Counted from the stretch's first letter, positions 25,396-37,074 are shown. The stretch is 64,000 nt of DNA from Lepiota brunneoincarnata (GCA_023014365.1 JAEBUN010000050.1:1-64000); one strand, 5' to 3'. The notes: generated by a model from the letters alone, not told the origin. A program made the numbers and translations.

Positions 25396-26207
25396 AAAAC
25401 CTGTGCCTATGGGAAAGGGCAGACAACATGGTGTCAAGCACTGGCACATTCCCATATTATACCATTTCTCGTTCCAAATGACCATTTTTGCAACGTGACA
25501 GTGTCGTACCACTCTTGCTTGACTCCATTCACGAGAATCTCCGAAGCGTGAGGATTGCTTAGACTTAGCTGTTCCAAGCTTCATGCCCTACTAACTCGCG
25601 TCTCTCCCTGGAATCTAAAAGGCTCCTGTGGTGTCTCGACCCGGTACACCAAGCCTCTGTGGATAGACAGGTGCGTCTCCCTTACTGGCTCCAAACTGCC
25701 CTTCCTTCCGACTAACAGCAGCCCCAGCGAGATAATCCCTTACCGCTACGCAAATGCACGAGCCCCACTAACCTGCGGTGATGGGACGATGTCCCCGACC
25801 ATACCACTTCCACTTGTCCCACCGTTTCGGAGTCAAGGCTGTCAGTTTGACTCTTCGCCAATCTTTCCACGTTATGACGGGGCAAGAATGTTGTTCCACG
25901 TACCTCGCTGCGCCTCATGCTAACATGCCGGACATATCGCGATTACAGTTGGATTGGGGTGGGGTAAATGGGAAATTCCATTATCGGATCTGAGAAAGGC
26001 GGAGCGTGGCGGAAAAGGATCAACGAGAATTGTTATGTGAGTGAGTGTGCTCTTCCTATCAACTCAGCTCATTTGGACAGGGGTGTGGAACGTGCCACGC
26101 AGATCAAACTCACTGATCCCGTACAGGCTATGTACATACAGGCATTCCGTCGAAGTTAGACCATGCCGTGGGCCTCAACGAACCCAAACCTATCCATCTC
26201 CCTCGCT

Positions 26208-26238
<31 letters not shown>

Positions 26239-27366
26239 CCCGGGCTTTGGTACGCGGTCTATCTCTACCGGCAAAACTGCCACGTTAATCCGTCTTGTAA
26301 CATGAGGGTCACTTTGAGTCAATCGATCGCTAACTTTGCCGCTGGTGCGATTGCTGGTATCCCAGCAAGTTTGGAGTTCTGAATGTGTGCTCATGAGAAC
26401 ATCTTGCAGGTGAAAACACATGTACGGTTAGATACCGGAAGTCGGAGGGTGCGTCATTCTTTGGGCTCCCTCCGTCTCTCTCCTGACGGTTCTGCTTTCG
26501 GCCAGCGTCGGTTGGCTTTACCAGGGCGATTACCTAATGTTGCTACTACACCTATCTATTCACACTCATGCGATTGCGAATGCCTCAGTCCTCCATTCCC
26601 ATTGGAAGCGCCCAACTCCTCCCCCTGAAATTGTGGGCTCGTTGACCGCATTGTTGAGCGACCATTCTGACCTTCATCAGCTCGGCCAACGATTCCTGGG
26701 GTAGAAACATACCTGGGGTGGCTGGACGGATTGAAGATGATACGACAATTGTCGATTCTGACGGGCTACAGTGCAGGAGTAACGGTATGTTATGCTGCAT
26801 GCATCAAAAGTCTTATCCTGACGCGAGGACAGGGGGATTCTGTCGTAGCACCGGTCGAGCTTGTGAAAAGCAGGCTGCTTCCATTTTACCTCCCTGCGTT
26901 TGTTGATTTGTTGACTTGCGCTTCAGGTTCCAGGATGAGACGGGTACACATATAAGGGTCCACGGATGTCGTCAAGCAGACCGCGAAGAAAGGAATATCT
27001 ACCCAGGGCAGATGAATACTCACCTCACTTGCCTCAGGATTCCCATTTGCGTACACTTGTGTAGACCCCCAAAGGAGCAGCTCCTGAACGACCTTGTATC
27101 TGGGACTATTGGTGGATTCTGTGGGACAGTCGTAAATATTCCGGATATACCTAGCCACCTCAACGTTACGCACAGATTCTACATAGGCTTCCCCGACGTC
27201 TCTGGAGTATATTCACTAGGTTCTCAGCTCCCCAAGACACCTTTGAAGAGGGGTTAGTCACGTTCGCAACAAAACAATGAAAATCGAGTGCAACTGGTGA
27301 AATGGTTGCTGGGGCTCAAGCCCGCCGAGCAAGGCGAGAAAGAGAGGGTGTGAGTAAGATTAGGAG
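25396..27366 (+). pseudogene. Decayed mitochondrial 2-oxodicarboxylate carrier (ODC1-like), copy 2
   Basis: Direct duplicate of 20516-22263. Carrier-family pieces on the plus strand: ANFAAGAIAGIPASLEF at 26329-26382, RQLSILTGYSAG near 26744, APVELVKSRL near 26850, and LLNDLVSGTIGGFCGTVVNI near 27077-27140. These are the family's repeat-start and signature positions, in order but interrupted by stops and frameshifts. It contains a C29 run (26208-26236). It lacks the GYFG block seen in copy 1 but extends further 3'. Confidence 0.65.
26208..26236 (+). repeat. Poly-C run (29 C)
   Basis: Uninterrupted C tract inside the second carrier pseudogene. The first copy has only short C runs at this site, so the tract expanded after the duplication. 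Confidence 0.9.
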
Positions 27367-29871
27367 GGTGGCATATGTGTGTTCTCTGGGTTGCACAGTG
27401 GCGCACCTGAAATATTATGTTACCAAATGCGTTATGTGTCTGCTATCAGGAGGTCGACCCGCGCCTGTCCAGATGGTTGCAATCGTTCCGGAGCCATCCA
27501 AGGGGATGTACCAACGGAGTCGAGACCGCCCCATCGTTGAAAAAGTTTAGGTCTCGAGGATAAACCAAAGTCGGAAAGTCAGCAGACTAGGTTGATGTTC
27601 CGGTGAACAATGGGCTTATGGATGGGGGAACGTCCAGCGCCGTGAGTAGGATGAGTGAGACAAAGTATTTTGGGTTAACAGTGAGGACAAACGATCGGAT
27701 AGGGACAAGTACTGTGGGGCCCGCACCGAATCTCATTGCGTTGTGCAGCGACAACGGAGCGTCCTTTGGAGCTCTGCGGATATAGCCGTGCGCAACTCAA
27801 TACTGAATACCCATCCACTCGGTTTACCCTGACGTTGGGTGGTCGGGGCGCCGTATCTTTTACCGATTTCCTCGGCTTCGCCCCAAGCAATTCCGCGCCT
27901 CTTAACGATCACTGAAAGGTTTTAACAGGGCCACAGCACGCAGAGATAATATAGTCACAGCAATGGTCCAAACGACACATCGAGTCAACGTCCTTTGAGC
28001 AGCACCAAGGTTAGAACCCATCGATGGGTCATCCACGATGCGTGGGATCTGGTTACCTCAGAGTGGATGCGGTGGCCGACGCCGCGGGCTGCCGCTCGGA
28101 ACGGGCCATCATCATCATCATCATGACAGGCGGAGTAAAGGAGACGCTCCCATTGTCGCAGGTACGAGGGTCAAGTAATTTCTGCCATGCCTTCACTCCT
28201 GCTCACCGTCCTTCCCCAATCACCAGCACCAGTCAGCTATTTGTCCTTGCCAATATCATCTCACCCTCGTCGTCCAATGATACTCTTTGGGCGGTGCCGT
28301 TTTGTGTACAGTTTCTCTTGCCAGAAAACACTCTGTAAACTTCCGTAAGATCGCGTTGGTGAGCCAATGCCTTGAGGATGCGAAGAGATCTTTTCTCGAC
28401 TTCTTTTCGCTCCAGGAATGCAACGTCCCGGCATCAACAGCCCACCAGAGCGCTTTTTCTTGACTCACCACTCTATGGAAAATCCACGTGGTGCCGTATT
28501 ATTTTTCCTGTGGCCGTTAGCTCACTCCAAATCACCACCTTATTACCGCCTGTGCTGTCGTCAAATGAAAATGTTGGTGGCCTGTGGAATATTCTCCTCA
28601 CCGAGTCATTGGCGCTGAATATAGATGCCGGTAGGGTACTAACTTGAAGGGGTAACCGAGGCCTCGTGCGCTACCAACGTTCATACCAGTAGGACGTTGG
28701 TAGGTAAAGCGTAGAGAGTTTTACGTTGTGGGTCCGTGGTTGTAAGTCCTTGTGAGAGTGTGTGGTTTTACATGTCAGCCATTTTATATTTGATTACAAC
28801 CCATTTTCCATTCTTTCCGAAGGAGATTTGTGCTTTTTGTTAGAAAAGCGTTGCGAGAGGGGATTAACATAAGCAGCAAGCCCTTGCCCATAGCACCCGA
28901 CAAGACGCAGGGTAACGTTAGTGTGCGACCGCCAGGAAGCGGGATGTGCTGTTGACAAATTGTGTCAATTTACTTTGCGGGCGGCACTTCGCTTCCTGGA
29001 AATTAGGCTAAATCCAGAATCACCCCAGTTCGTAAACGGCAAAGACACAGCAGACCGTTGTAGAGTATCGTTGCGCACGGACCATGAGTAGGTTGGTCTT
29101 TTGCGTATAAATACCCTAAGCAATGTGGTAGGAAACAGCAGTCCTCCTTCGTTCTCTTCTCCTGCCTTCTCCTACCTTCTCCTACCTTCTCCTGCCTTCT
29201 CTGCCTCGGTTCTTCCTCCAAGAACTACCTCACCATGGTTTTACTAGGTTCCGAGGACCGCATCAAGCACCACCCCCATCCGTGACCACACCCTCAAAAA
29301 AGCGGCGGGCGCCCCAGCCCCCCTTACCTGAGCGGGGACCGGCCGGGGTGGAGACGTAGGGGCTAGCGCAACCAAGCGTGAGTACAATATTTATTTATTC
29401 CAGAGTAGATTTACTAACAGAATTTTACAGTGCCATGCCCCTGGTCATCACGACCTCCCGGGATCGCTCCCGCCTCCGACCCTAGCAGACCCTCTACATC
29501 AGAGTGGGTGCATAGCACCCCCTGTAACTGAGTGGGCTGGGGCTGTGGGTAGGGCATTCCGGTGAGGCTGCACTGGTGGCCTCCTGACATAGGGTTGGAG
29601 TCAACTGGTTCACTCCAATCCTCGTGCCTCCTTGACGTGGATGTCAGGCTTACAATCTGCCTCTTCTAGGGGCAGGTTAAACTAAGCAGCACGTTAAAAT
29701 CTTGTCTCCTCTCTTTGCTTCGCTCATGGTAAGTCTCCCCTTTCACCTTCACAACTTACCCTCTATCTCTTACTGAGTCTTACTAAGATCATCAACCTTG
29801 CCACTTGTGTAAATTAGTAGTACATGTGTTGTGTAGGTAGTTAAAAAAAGTCTGCCTGTCATTCCATGTAG
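27367..29871. repeat. Inverted repeat arm, right (about 2.5 kb)
   Basis: Reverse-complement partner of 22264-24836 (see left arm). In this orientation the arm carries a frame at 28084-28340 (VDAVADAAGCRSER...LLPENTL), then a promoter-like TATAAATA at 29106-29113, a CTTCTCCTAC tandem repeat (29158-29205) and a CAGCCCACTCAGTTACAG-type block near 29520. The arms enclose 2.5 kb containing the ABC and carrier pseudogenes. Confidence 0.75.
29106..29113 (+). promoter_or_regulatory. TATA-like box inside the repeat arm
   Basis: TATAAATA preserved in both arms (mirror copy at 23020-23027), upstream of a pyrimidine-rich stretch (CTCCTTCGTTCTCTTCTCC) of the kind that marks fungal transcription starts. 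Conservation between arms suggests the element once had its own promoter. Confidence 0.45.
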
Positions 29872-30193
29872 TCTATTAATTGCAACAAAGCAAAGTAACT
29901 TTGCACACTTCCTTGTCCCATCGCTCCAGATGTGTCTCAACCCTCAAGACATTGTCTCGGACCATTTGTACAAATCCGGGTGCTTGAGCACCTCGCTGAG
30001 AGTGGTTTTTCTCCCTCCTTCTCTCTTCGTTCTCTCGTTCTTCGGACGAACTGCCTTTAACTCATACCGTCAGGTACTCCCTACCATCTTCCTTGTCTTC
30101 ACAGTCAGAGCGAGGTAAAAATTCCGACATGTTCCAAGTGCCAACCTAAACCCAAACGTAGCCCCCGGAGGGAGTATAAAAGGCGCGTGGCGA
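29872..30193. other. 3' flank of the ABC gene
   Basis: About 320 nt between the repeat arm and the ABC stop codon. The part from about 30073 is duplicated at 24837. No gene seen. Confidence 0.5.
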
Positions 30194-32149
30194 CTACGAC
30201 AGTATCACCGCTCCCTTCCCATCCTCCAACCTGAACTTCTTGATGCCATCCCTCTTGCTCCACGGTACCTCATCTTCGCAATGGGTAATGACTATCACCG
30301 CCTGATCGTTCCCGACCTTATTCCTCAAATACTTCCTCGCAGCAACAACCATATTCTCGCTCATCCCACTCCACACCTCATCCAATAATACCACCGGAGG
30401 CCTACCCACCAACGCGCGCATAAGCAACACCATCCGCTGTTCGCCCACTCCCAAATCACTGAACCTAGAATCTGCGAATCTTTTCGCTACCTCCCTTGAA
30501 TAACCCGGAAATTCAGTCCACGAGGTCGGACCGAGATTCTCGAGCATTTCCCATAGCCGTTCAGTGCGCCATTCGCGAAGAGCCTTTTGATCTGGTGTTG
30601 TTGCGCCAACACCACCGCCTGGAAGGGGCACGAAGACGCCTTCAAAACCTGTGCCTACGGCTTCCCATACGCTCATTCCTGGATGCCTGCGCGGGAAGGC
30701 ATCAAAGAGCTCGGGGGAGACAACGCCGATAGATTGATGTAGGTAGGGTGTGGGAATACGTTTTCGATGGTTGAGGGCGCAATTTGGAGACAGTGGTGAA
30801 TGAGGGAGGGATGGAAGGAGAAGGTGTTTTTGGGTATAGGATTGAGGGTGATCACCGAGAATTAAGGATAGAAGAGTGGTTTTGCCCGACCCTGGGCAAT
30901 GTGAATAGTGAGATCGCTTTTGGATACCAGAGGCATACCGTTTCCCCCCTGCAAATGCCATCGTTCGCCTTGGTGCACTTTCCAGTTGATGTCTTTCAGC
31001 ACCTGATGACACAAATAAGCTAGGTGACCTCCGTGAGCGAGCATGATGCCTACCACGCGATCACCATATTTTACATGGACGCCTTGCAAATCCAGTACTG
31101 TCTGTCCTCCAACATCCGCATCTGTGGGCCTCGTGCTCGATAGCTGTGGGCTTGAACTGTTGCAGTGCTTGACGAGGGGGAGTATTTCGCTTTTGTGTCC
31201 GGCACTAACAGTCCCGTCCCGCACGAGTGCAACGTGGGTAATCCAATCGGGAACGTCATCGTGGGTCCTGAGACCGATAATGATACGGGGCCTTCGACTC
31301 TCATGAAGTTTTCTCAAAAGATGGAGTAGTTTAGGGCGCGACGAAGCGTCCAGCCCAGCTGCATATCCTGAATGAGTTGACGCGAGGTAGGTGCTGAGGA
31401 AACATACTTAGCGGTTCATCCAACAACAGCACTTCGGGCTTCCGTAGCACAACCCTAACCACCCTTGCACGCCTAGTCTGTCCATTACTGAGCGCAACAA
31501 GGGGCAGGTCCAACAATCGGTCCAAACCCATCTCTTTCACCAGAGTGTCAAAGAGGGATTTATCCTCGCCTGACAATGGCACCAGTTCACCGGGGGCCCG
31601 TTCCCGCCTCTGGGTAGGTTTGTCGGAAAAGGGATCTGGTTTCTGCTCCGGGATACTCTCCGGGAACATGCTCTCTCGAAGTGTGAGCGCGTCTTCGTCT
31701 CGAATCGCGCCATAACGTGCAGCATAGTTGTAGAAAGCGCCTCTCGTGGTTCTGGTGGAGCGGTGAGAGAACGAAACGCTGGCCACGCGAGTGTAAGGAT
31801 CGACATCCTTCCCCCAAAACGGATAGAGGCCTTCTGTCGACCCAGTCGTTGGTCCAGAGGATATGCGCAGATGCCCTAACAGAGTCTGTGTGCAGGAGGT
31901 GAGGCAACTTGGTTGTATAAGAATTGGGAAGGGCCCCCAACATACGCGAAATAATGCATGCTTGCCGTCCTCGCCCGATGATGCAGACATAACGGCCCAT
32001 GCATCGCCTTCATGGACCGTCCAGCCAACATTGCGGAGGATAGGGCGTTTGTTAGAAGGGTCTCCAAACGGATGGATGGAAGAACGTTCGGGGATGTGGA
32101 TAATCGGCTTTGTAGAGAATCGGCGATAAAACATAACAAATCGGCTCAC
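30194..32149 (-). CDS. Two-domain ABC ATPase without membrane segments (YDR061W-like)
   Basis: Five exons (31946-32149, 31408-31885, 31054-31358, 30939-31002, 30194-30891) join in frame to 582 residues; introns are 60, 49, 51 and 47 nt. NBD1: Walker A region SSGEDGKHALF (residues 57-67, degenerate), signature LSNGQ at 200-204, Walker B VLLLDEP at 220-226. NBD2: intact Walker A GGNGSGKTT (348-356), signature LGVGEQ near 497, Walker B VVLLDEVW near 518 and H-loop His near 554. The N-terminus (MSRFVMFYRRFSTK) looks like a mitochondrial presequence. This layout, two soluble NBDs and no transmembrane helices, matches the poorly studied fungal YDR061W family; transport seems unlikely without a partner. 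A broken copy of its 3' half lies at 24837. The start is the first Met of the clean frame. Confidence 0.88.
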
Positions 32150-32489
32150 CAGATCGGGGAATTGGCCATATCACAGGTCACGTGAACCAACGCAAACATC
32201 CGACAGCGACTGGTCAAAAAACAAGCTGCCATAGCATACAACGCCACCATAGAACGCCAAAAGGCAGCACGAATGGTTGAGTGGAGTAGAGTACGCAGTA
32301 ATTTATGAATCTCCGGCGGCGGGGCTATATATAGGTTCTCTGCTTGTCATACTGTTGGGCAGGACGGCTCCCCAACACAGTTCAGCCATGGTGAACGAGT
32401 GTAGGAGCCTATTCAGTGCTTCATAAACACAGAAACAGGACATTTGACGAAACAGGATCACAATTAGATACGTCCTGTGGAATAAAGGC
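32150..32489. other. Promoter region of the ABC gene / 3' flank of the methyltransferase
   Basis: 340 nt between two genes on the same strand. A TATATATA-like stretch lies near 32328, but no regulatory site can be named. Confidence 0.4.
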
Positions 32490-33453
32490 TCAGTCTACGT
32501 TCCTCCTCCAGATAACCAGCCTCTCGCGTCCGACATGTGACTCGGAAGAAGTCAGGGGTTCCTTATCAAATACCTTCTCGAAGGCAGATGAGAGGGGCTC
32601 TGTATAATGGTCAGGCCGAACGTAAAAGGGTGGGCCGTCCTCGGAATAAGGATCGATTGGATAGACCAAGGTAATGAGATATCCCCCTGGTTTGGTCAGT
32701 TCTGCCATCTTCTTTCCCCATTCGTTCCTGCGCGAGGGCGGGATCGCAACAAAGAACCTAGCCAGGAGCGGTACAGATGTCCATGAGCAGGATATTACGA
32801 ATAATGCCCTTCATAAGGAGAAGTGTAAGGATACGCTCACGTATAGTCGTAAATGATGTCGAAGCGTTCGTCAACAGACACTGGGGCCAACTTGAAGAAG
32901 TCTTCAACCTCAAAGGATACTTCTCCCTTGAACATAGTTTGGTGAGCATTGATCGAGCTATGTCCGGACTCTAGAGTAAGCCACCGTACAGAGCCCGACT
33001 AGCGAGCTAGGGATAACGGCTTCCTTATACGCACCTCATGGCTCTCAAAACTGCTGTCTGAGAGGAGTCCAGACCAACAACCTTGAAATTTAGCACAGAC
33101 GCAAGATAGAAAACATCATAACCCTACCGTCCAATGTGTTAATTCGGCTGGTCAGGGTTGTCGGTGAGGAATACTTACACTTCCACAGCCTGGTACCAGC
33201 GCCCGGCCTGCTTGAGGCCATTCGATACCGCTGCTTTCAATGGCTTCTTTGAGTGGTGGTTGATTGTCCCCTCCGTCCCACGGAGTAATGCCCGCTTTCC
33301 TGCAATGCTCATCATATCCGACTCGGATCGACCGAATATCTAGAGCGCTTACCATGTATTCTCCCACGTACTGGCGACCTCTGGATCAACGATCTTCCTC
33401 ATTCTCTGGATCTCTACTTCACGCTTAGCAAGTAAAGTTGCCTTGGCTGGCAT
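32490..33453 (-). CDS. Thiopurine S-methyltransferase-family SAM-dependent thiol methyltransferase
   Basis: Five exons (33353-33453, 33179-33299, 33035-33123, 32841-32957, 32490-32757) join in frame to 231 residues, the usual size for fungal TPMT-like enzymes. Features in order: KAGITPWDGG near residue 35 (substrate/SAM lid of TPMT family), LVPGCGSGYDVFYLA (SAM-binding glycine loop, residues 68-82), VVGLDSS (acidic end of strand 2), FDIIYDYTFFVAIPPS, then KPGGYLITLVYP. The family methylates small thiols, halides or sulfide with SAM in the cytosol; the natural substrate cannot be told from sequence. Introns are 53, 55, 77 and 77 nt. The third intron has two possible acceptors; the one at 32958 keeps the frame. 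Confidence 0.88.
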
Positions 33454-35045
33454 GCTGAAGCGAAGGAAAGGTGATTGTCATGATCAACCAAAGGGCTGCG
33501 GCCCGCGCATTCCTCATGTGGCCATTGAAGCATAGGTGGGAAAGCATGTCCTTGCTTCTATCAATCCTGTTCTGTTGCTTCCTCGTGATCCAATGCTATC
33601 CAATGGGACCGAGGGAGTCCAATCTCAAGGTTTTTCGTGTTTGTGGACTGGTTCATAACACAGGCTTCATACAGGCTAACTTCATTTACTTGTCAGCTTA
33701 GCGATTGGTAAGGCAAGCAGTGGCAACAAATTGCATGACCAAACTCATAGCTGAGGGTTTGACAGGCTGGCTGGCATCTGCACAGTGGGGACTCTGAATA
33801 TCAGCACTGTCCATCAGCTGTTCATAGGGTTTCTTTTAATGAGAAAAAACCAGGTTTCCCGGTTAAATTATCCAGAGAAAACTATGGACTATGTAAGGAC
33901 GGGGTATGGGTTTTTTCTTCCCTTCAGCCTTGCACTTATTTCCCTTTTTGCCTCTACTCCCTTTCGCCCTGCAAATACTGCCCTTCTGTGCCTTTCTGCC
34001 TTTTTTTTCTCCGCCCGTATCTCAGCTATATCAGCCATTGGCCCTGGATCGAAATTTAACTCTCGTCCAGCCCATGTATGTGCTTGCGTTTCAGGATAGC
34101 ACTCGATTGTAGGTTCACGCCAAAGGGGTTGGCGTCGGCGGATACGTTGCTCCACTACTTTCCCACTAAATCTCTCAATGATTTCGATCTCATCGTTAGG
34201 ACTGGGTTTCCCGGGGCACATGTCCAACAATTCATCCCGTGTCATCTTGTTATACTTGCTGTACTACTGTTGGTGTCAATCAACAGATCGGTGGACAAAT
34301 TAGGTTCAATCATACCTGGGGTCTGCCCTTTGTCGTACTTTGCATAACCACACCAATTGTTGTAGAACGGTCAAGTCATGAACAGGATTTTGGAAGAGGA
34401 AAAAGAGTGCTGGGGTTCTTTGGGTTTGTAATTCCTCTGTTTCCTCGGTTTATGTACCCTCAAACCGTGTATCCAAAACGCAATTTCATTGGGTGCTCGG
34501 ACATTTGCTTAATTGTGCGGTTACATGTGACCTAGAATGATTTGTGGGCTTCAATTGTTATCACCAATTTGGATGCGGTTTTTTTGCTAGTTGTCATCAA
34601 TTGGTGGGCACCGGAGCTGGCCTCGGGTCCGAACCTAATCTGGCGTATTTTGCGCACCCGGCTCACTTGACTTTAGGGGGTTGTTTTGCATGTCCGAGTA
34701 CTCAATTTGTTCAATATCAAGCTCACGAGAGTCTACAGGCGTGAAGCTTCTGAGGCATGGAGTGCTTATTGTGTCATGGTTGCAGCCAGTCGCATGGCAC
34801 TGGGCACCCTTACAATTTACACTGGATGGCGCTCAGCGGTGGCTCAGCAAGGACAAAAGCCAAGCAAGTTAGGCTGGCACTACCCGTTTTGCCAGTCGCC
34901 GAAACAATAGGCAATTGATCTTGAATTAACAGACAAAAACTGGCTTGAGTTTCGCCGTCCCGTAAAGATATCATCGTTTCGGCATGATCATTTCAGCATG
35001 TTTGGCTAGGTAGCATTATGAATCTGATTGCGAAAGGAGCGTTTA
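33454..35045. other. Gene-poor stretch with one unexplained minus-strand ORF
   Basis: Contains the ORF at 33889-34245 (-), listed separately. The rest shows no domain. Base composition becomes AT-richer towards the transposon island. Confidence 0.4.
33889..34245 (-). CDS. Unrecognised charged ORF, 118 residues
   Basis: Open frame starting MTRDELLDMCPGKPSPNDE, rich in Arg, Glu and Lys, with a helical, very basic C-terminal third (AEKKKAERHRRAVFAGRKG). The sequence is not a low-complexity shadow and reads like a piece of a real protein, but I know no family. It may be the remnant of a transposon protein given its position at the edge of the island. No splice partners found. Confidence 0.3.
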   Translation of the reverse strand: MTRDELLDMCPGKPSPNDEIEIIERFSGKVVEQRIRRRQPLWREPTIECYPETQAHTWAGRELNFDPGPMADIAEIRAEKKKAERHRRAVFAGRKGVEAKREISARLKGRKNPYPVLT

Positions 35046-35174
35046 TGTAAGCCTGGGCTTACTACAGTCCCTCTACTGTACATACATATATATAGCTCGG
35101 TAACAGAACACCTAATGTGTTCTGTTATGTTCCTTTTGGTGTAACAGTTACGCGGCTGTGTGACCCTCCTTACA
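35046..35174 (+). repeat. Short TG...CA repeat, copy 1 (possible solo LTR or MITE)
   Basis: 129-bp unit beginning TGTAAG and ending CTTACA, flanked by TTA on both sides. A second copy in the same orientation is at 57848-57960, outside the other edge of the island. Shared blocks include CAGTCCCTCTACTGTACAT, GGTAACAGAACACCTAAT and CCTTTTGGTGTAACAGTTA. Confidence 0.6.
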
Positions 35175-35521
35175 TTACGTGATATAATGCACATCCACAC
35201 TCGACGGGTCTGAAAAAAAACAAGCTAATGAGGGAATAAAATGAAGAGTGGCTAGTCTGTGCAGAGAAGAAAGACACAAGTTGCAACAACGTAAATTACA
35301 CCAGAAGATATTCTGTGGGCGTCCAGTTTAACGGTGACAGTTCAGTAGTGGCAGTGATGGTAAACAGTAACAGTAACATGAGTTTCGCTGCAGGTTTTCT
35401 AGAATAGGAAGAGCCATATACAGTTCCTGAAAGGTTGTGCCTTTCGAATTGGTATATTTGTCCTGGGACAGATTCAAACTCCCAACCCAAACTGTTCTGT
35501 TAATGTAACTTCTCTAGAGGG

Positions 35522-37027
35522 TAGGGGTGCCGAAGTTCGGTTCAGAACTTCGGTTCGAACCTGAACCTCCTGAACTGAACCTAAAAGTTCAGTCCAGTTC
35601 AGGTTCAGGTTCAGCCCCTGGCCTGTTGGTTCGGTTCACGGTTCAGGCTCAAAAATGATGGGCCTGAACGCGTCCGAACGCGTTCGAACCGATAAGTTAG
35701 AGCCTCGCAGTAAATACAACAATTTACAACAATTTTCCCAGTAGAAATGGGAAGATTGATGTATATCTCGGGGACGACTGCAGGGATCAGCAAGCGGTTT
35801 TCGCTGTTCGATAGCCCCTGCTGACGCCTCTTGAACGCGCCACTTCATGCCCCAATTGACCCACCCCTTCCCTCGTCATCGCTGTCAACATTGCCTAGAT
35901 TCATTCCTCATTTCGTAATCTCACACTGCACCATTCCTCTTATTACTACCACCGTTAGATGCGCATCCTTAAGGGCTTTCCAACGCCATATTGCACATCC
36001 TGGGAAACACTCTTTCAGTGAAGTAAAACACGTTTTCCTGGCTGATCACCATCCCCACACAGATGTCTCTGTTCTGGGGCCATTTCTCAACGCCTTGGGA
36101 TACAGTAACTTACATCTGGAAGGTCTCTCCCGTGCCTTTCCAACAAGCCCACTCACGTCCGGTTGCGCTTGGCGGTTGTCTCGCAAATTGAGGATCTTTG
36201 TTGTCTCATCACTTTCCCTCCTTGCAGGGCTTCTGGGCCCACTGCCTTGCTTCAACATGCTTGGGCTTATCTTTTTTATATTGGAAATAAAAACCAATTG
36301 TGAGTGTCATGGTGCACAGGGGGTCCAAGCATTGACTGCTGGTCCCTATGATCACCCACCTCCTTGTGGTTTGGCTCCTGAGCATTTTATTTCTCTCATC
36401 CTCTATGTAAAAGGTAGCCAGCATGCCAGGATAGTTATCTACTCATTCTATTGTTCTGGCTTTACTTTAAATACCATAGCAAGAATCCCCTGCAGTCTCA
36501 ATTCTCACAGAATCACACATACAAGTTTCTGAGGCTGTAAGTAGTCTTTATCACTTTCCTCTCATGACTATTACTTATGTTGTCTGTAGAACAATTACTT
36601 GTCTTCTAACAGGTATAGAATACATCAGTTCTTGCATATATGAGTTTCTGAGGCTAATGATCACTCATATTCTAACATTTTACTCTTATTCACCCTTCCT
36701 ACCCTTCTTTGGTTATTTGTACCTGTTTTTTTCTTTTTTTGGAGGGGCTAATACATGTGTATGGAAAAGATGGTTACAAAACTGGACTTCTAGATGGAGT
36801 AGCAGAAGCAAAGGAATGGGAGCTCAAGGAATGGAACTTTGATTAGTTTATTGCCAATATAAACACTTTTTATAACATAGTACAAAAAAGTTCAAGTTTG
36901 AACCTATTCGAACCCTGAACTGAACCTTCTGAACTGAGTTCAGGAGGTTCAGTTCAGGTTCAGGTTCAGGTTCAGGTTCAGGCTGAGGGGGTGCCAAACT
37001 GAACTGAACTGAACTTTGGCACCCCTA
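35522..37027. mobile_element. Non-autonomous hAT-family DNA transposon
   Basis: Terminal inverted repeats begin TAGGGGTGCC and end GGCACCCCTA; 21 of the outer 24 bp agree. A perfect 8-bp target duplication CTAGAGGG lies at 35514-35521 and 37028-37035. Both are hallmarks of hAT elements. The 1506-bp element has subterminal arrays of AGGTTC/GAACCT at both ends, where hAT transposases bind. No transposase domain is visible; the only sizeable ORF (35831-36532 +, 233 codons) has no family match I know. It must depend on a transposase from elsewhere. Confidence 0.88.
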
Positions 37028-37074
37028 CTAGAGGGAGCTAAATTCCCAGAACCTCAGGTCGAGGAGAGACCCTG

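Noticed and set aside
20516..27366. Carrier copies as functional genes with unusual introns
   Set aside because: Stops and frameshifts fall inside conserved blocks, and each copy lacks parts of the family that the other has.
35831..36532. 233-codon ORF as hAT transposase
   Set aside because: No BED zinc finger, no DDE/RNase H-like motifs and no hATC dimerisation region; the element is too short for an autonomous hAT.
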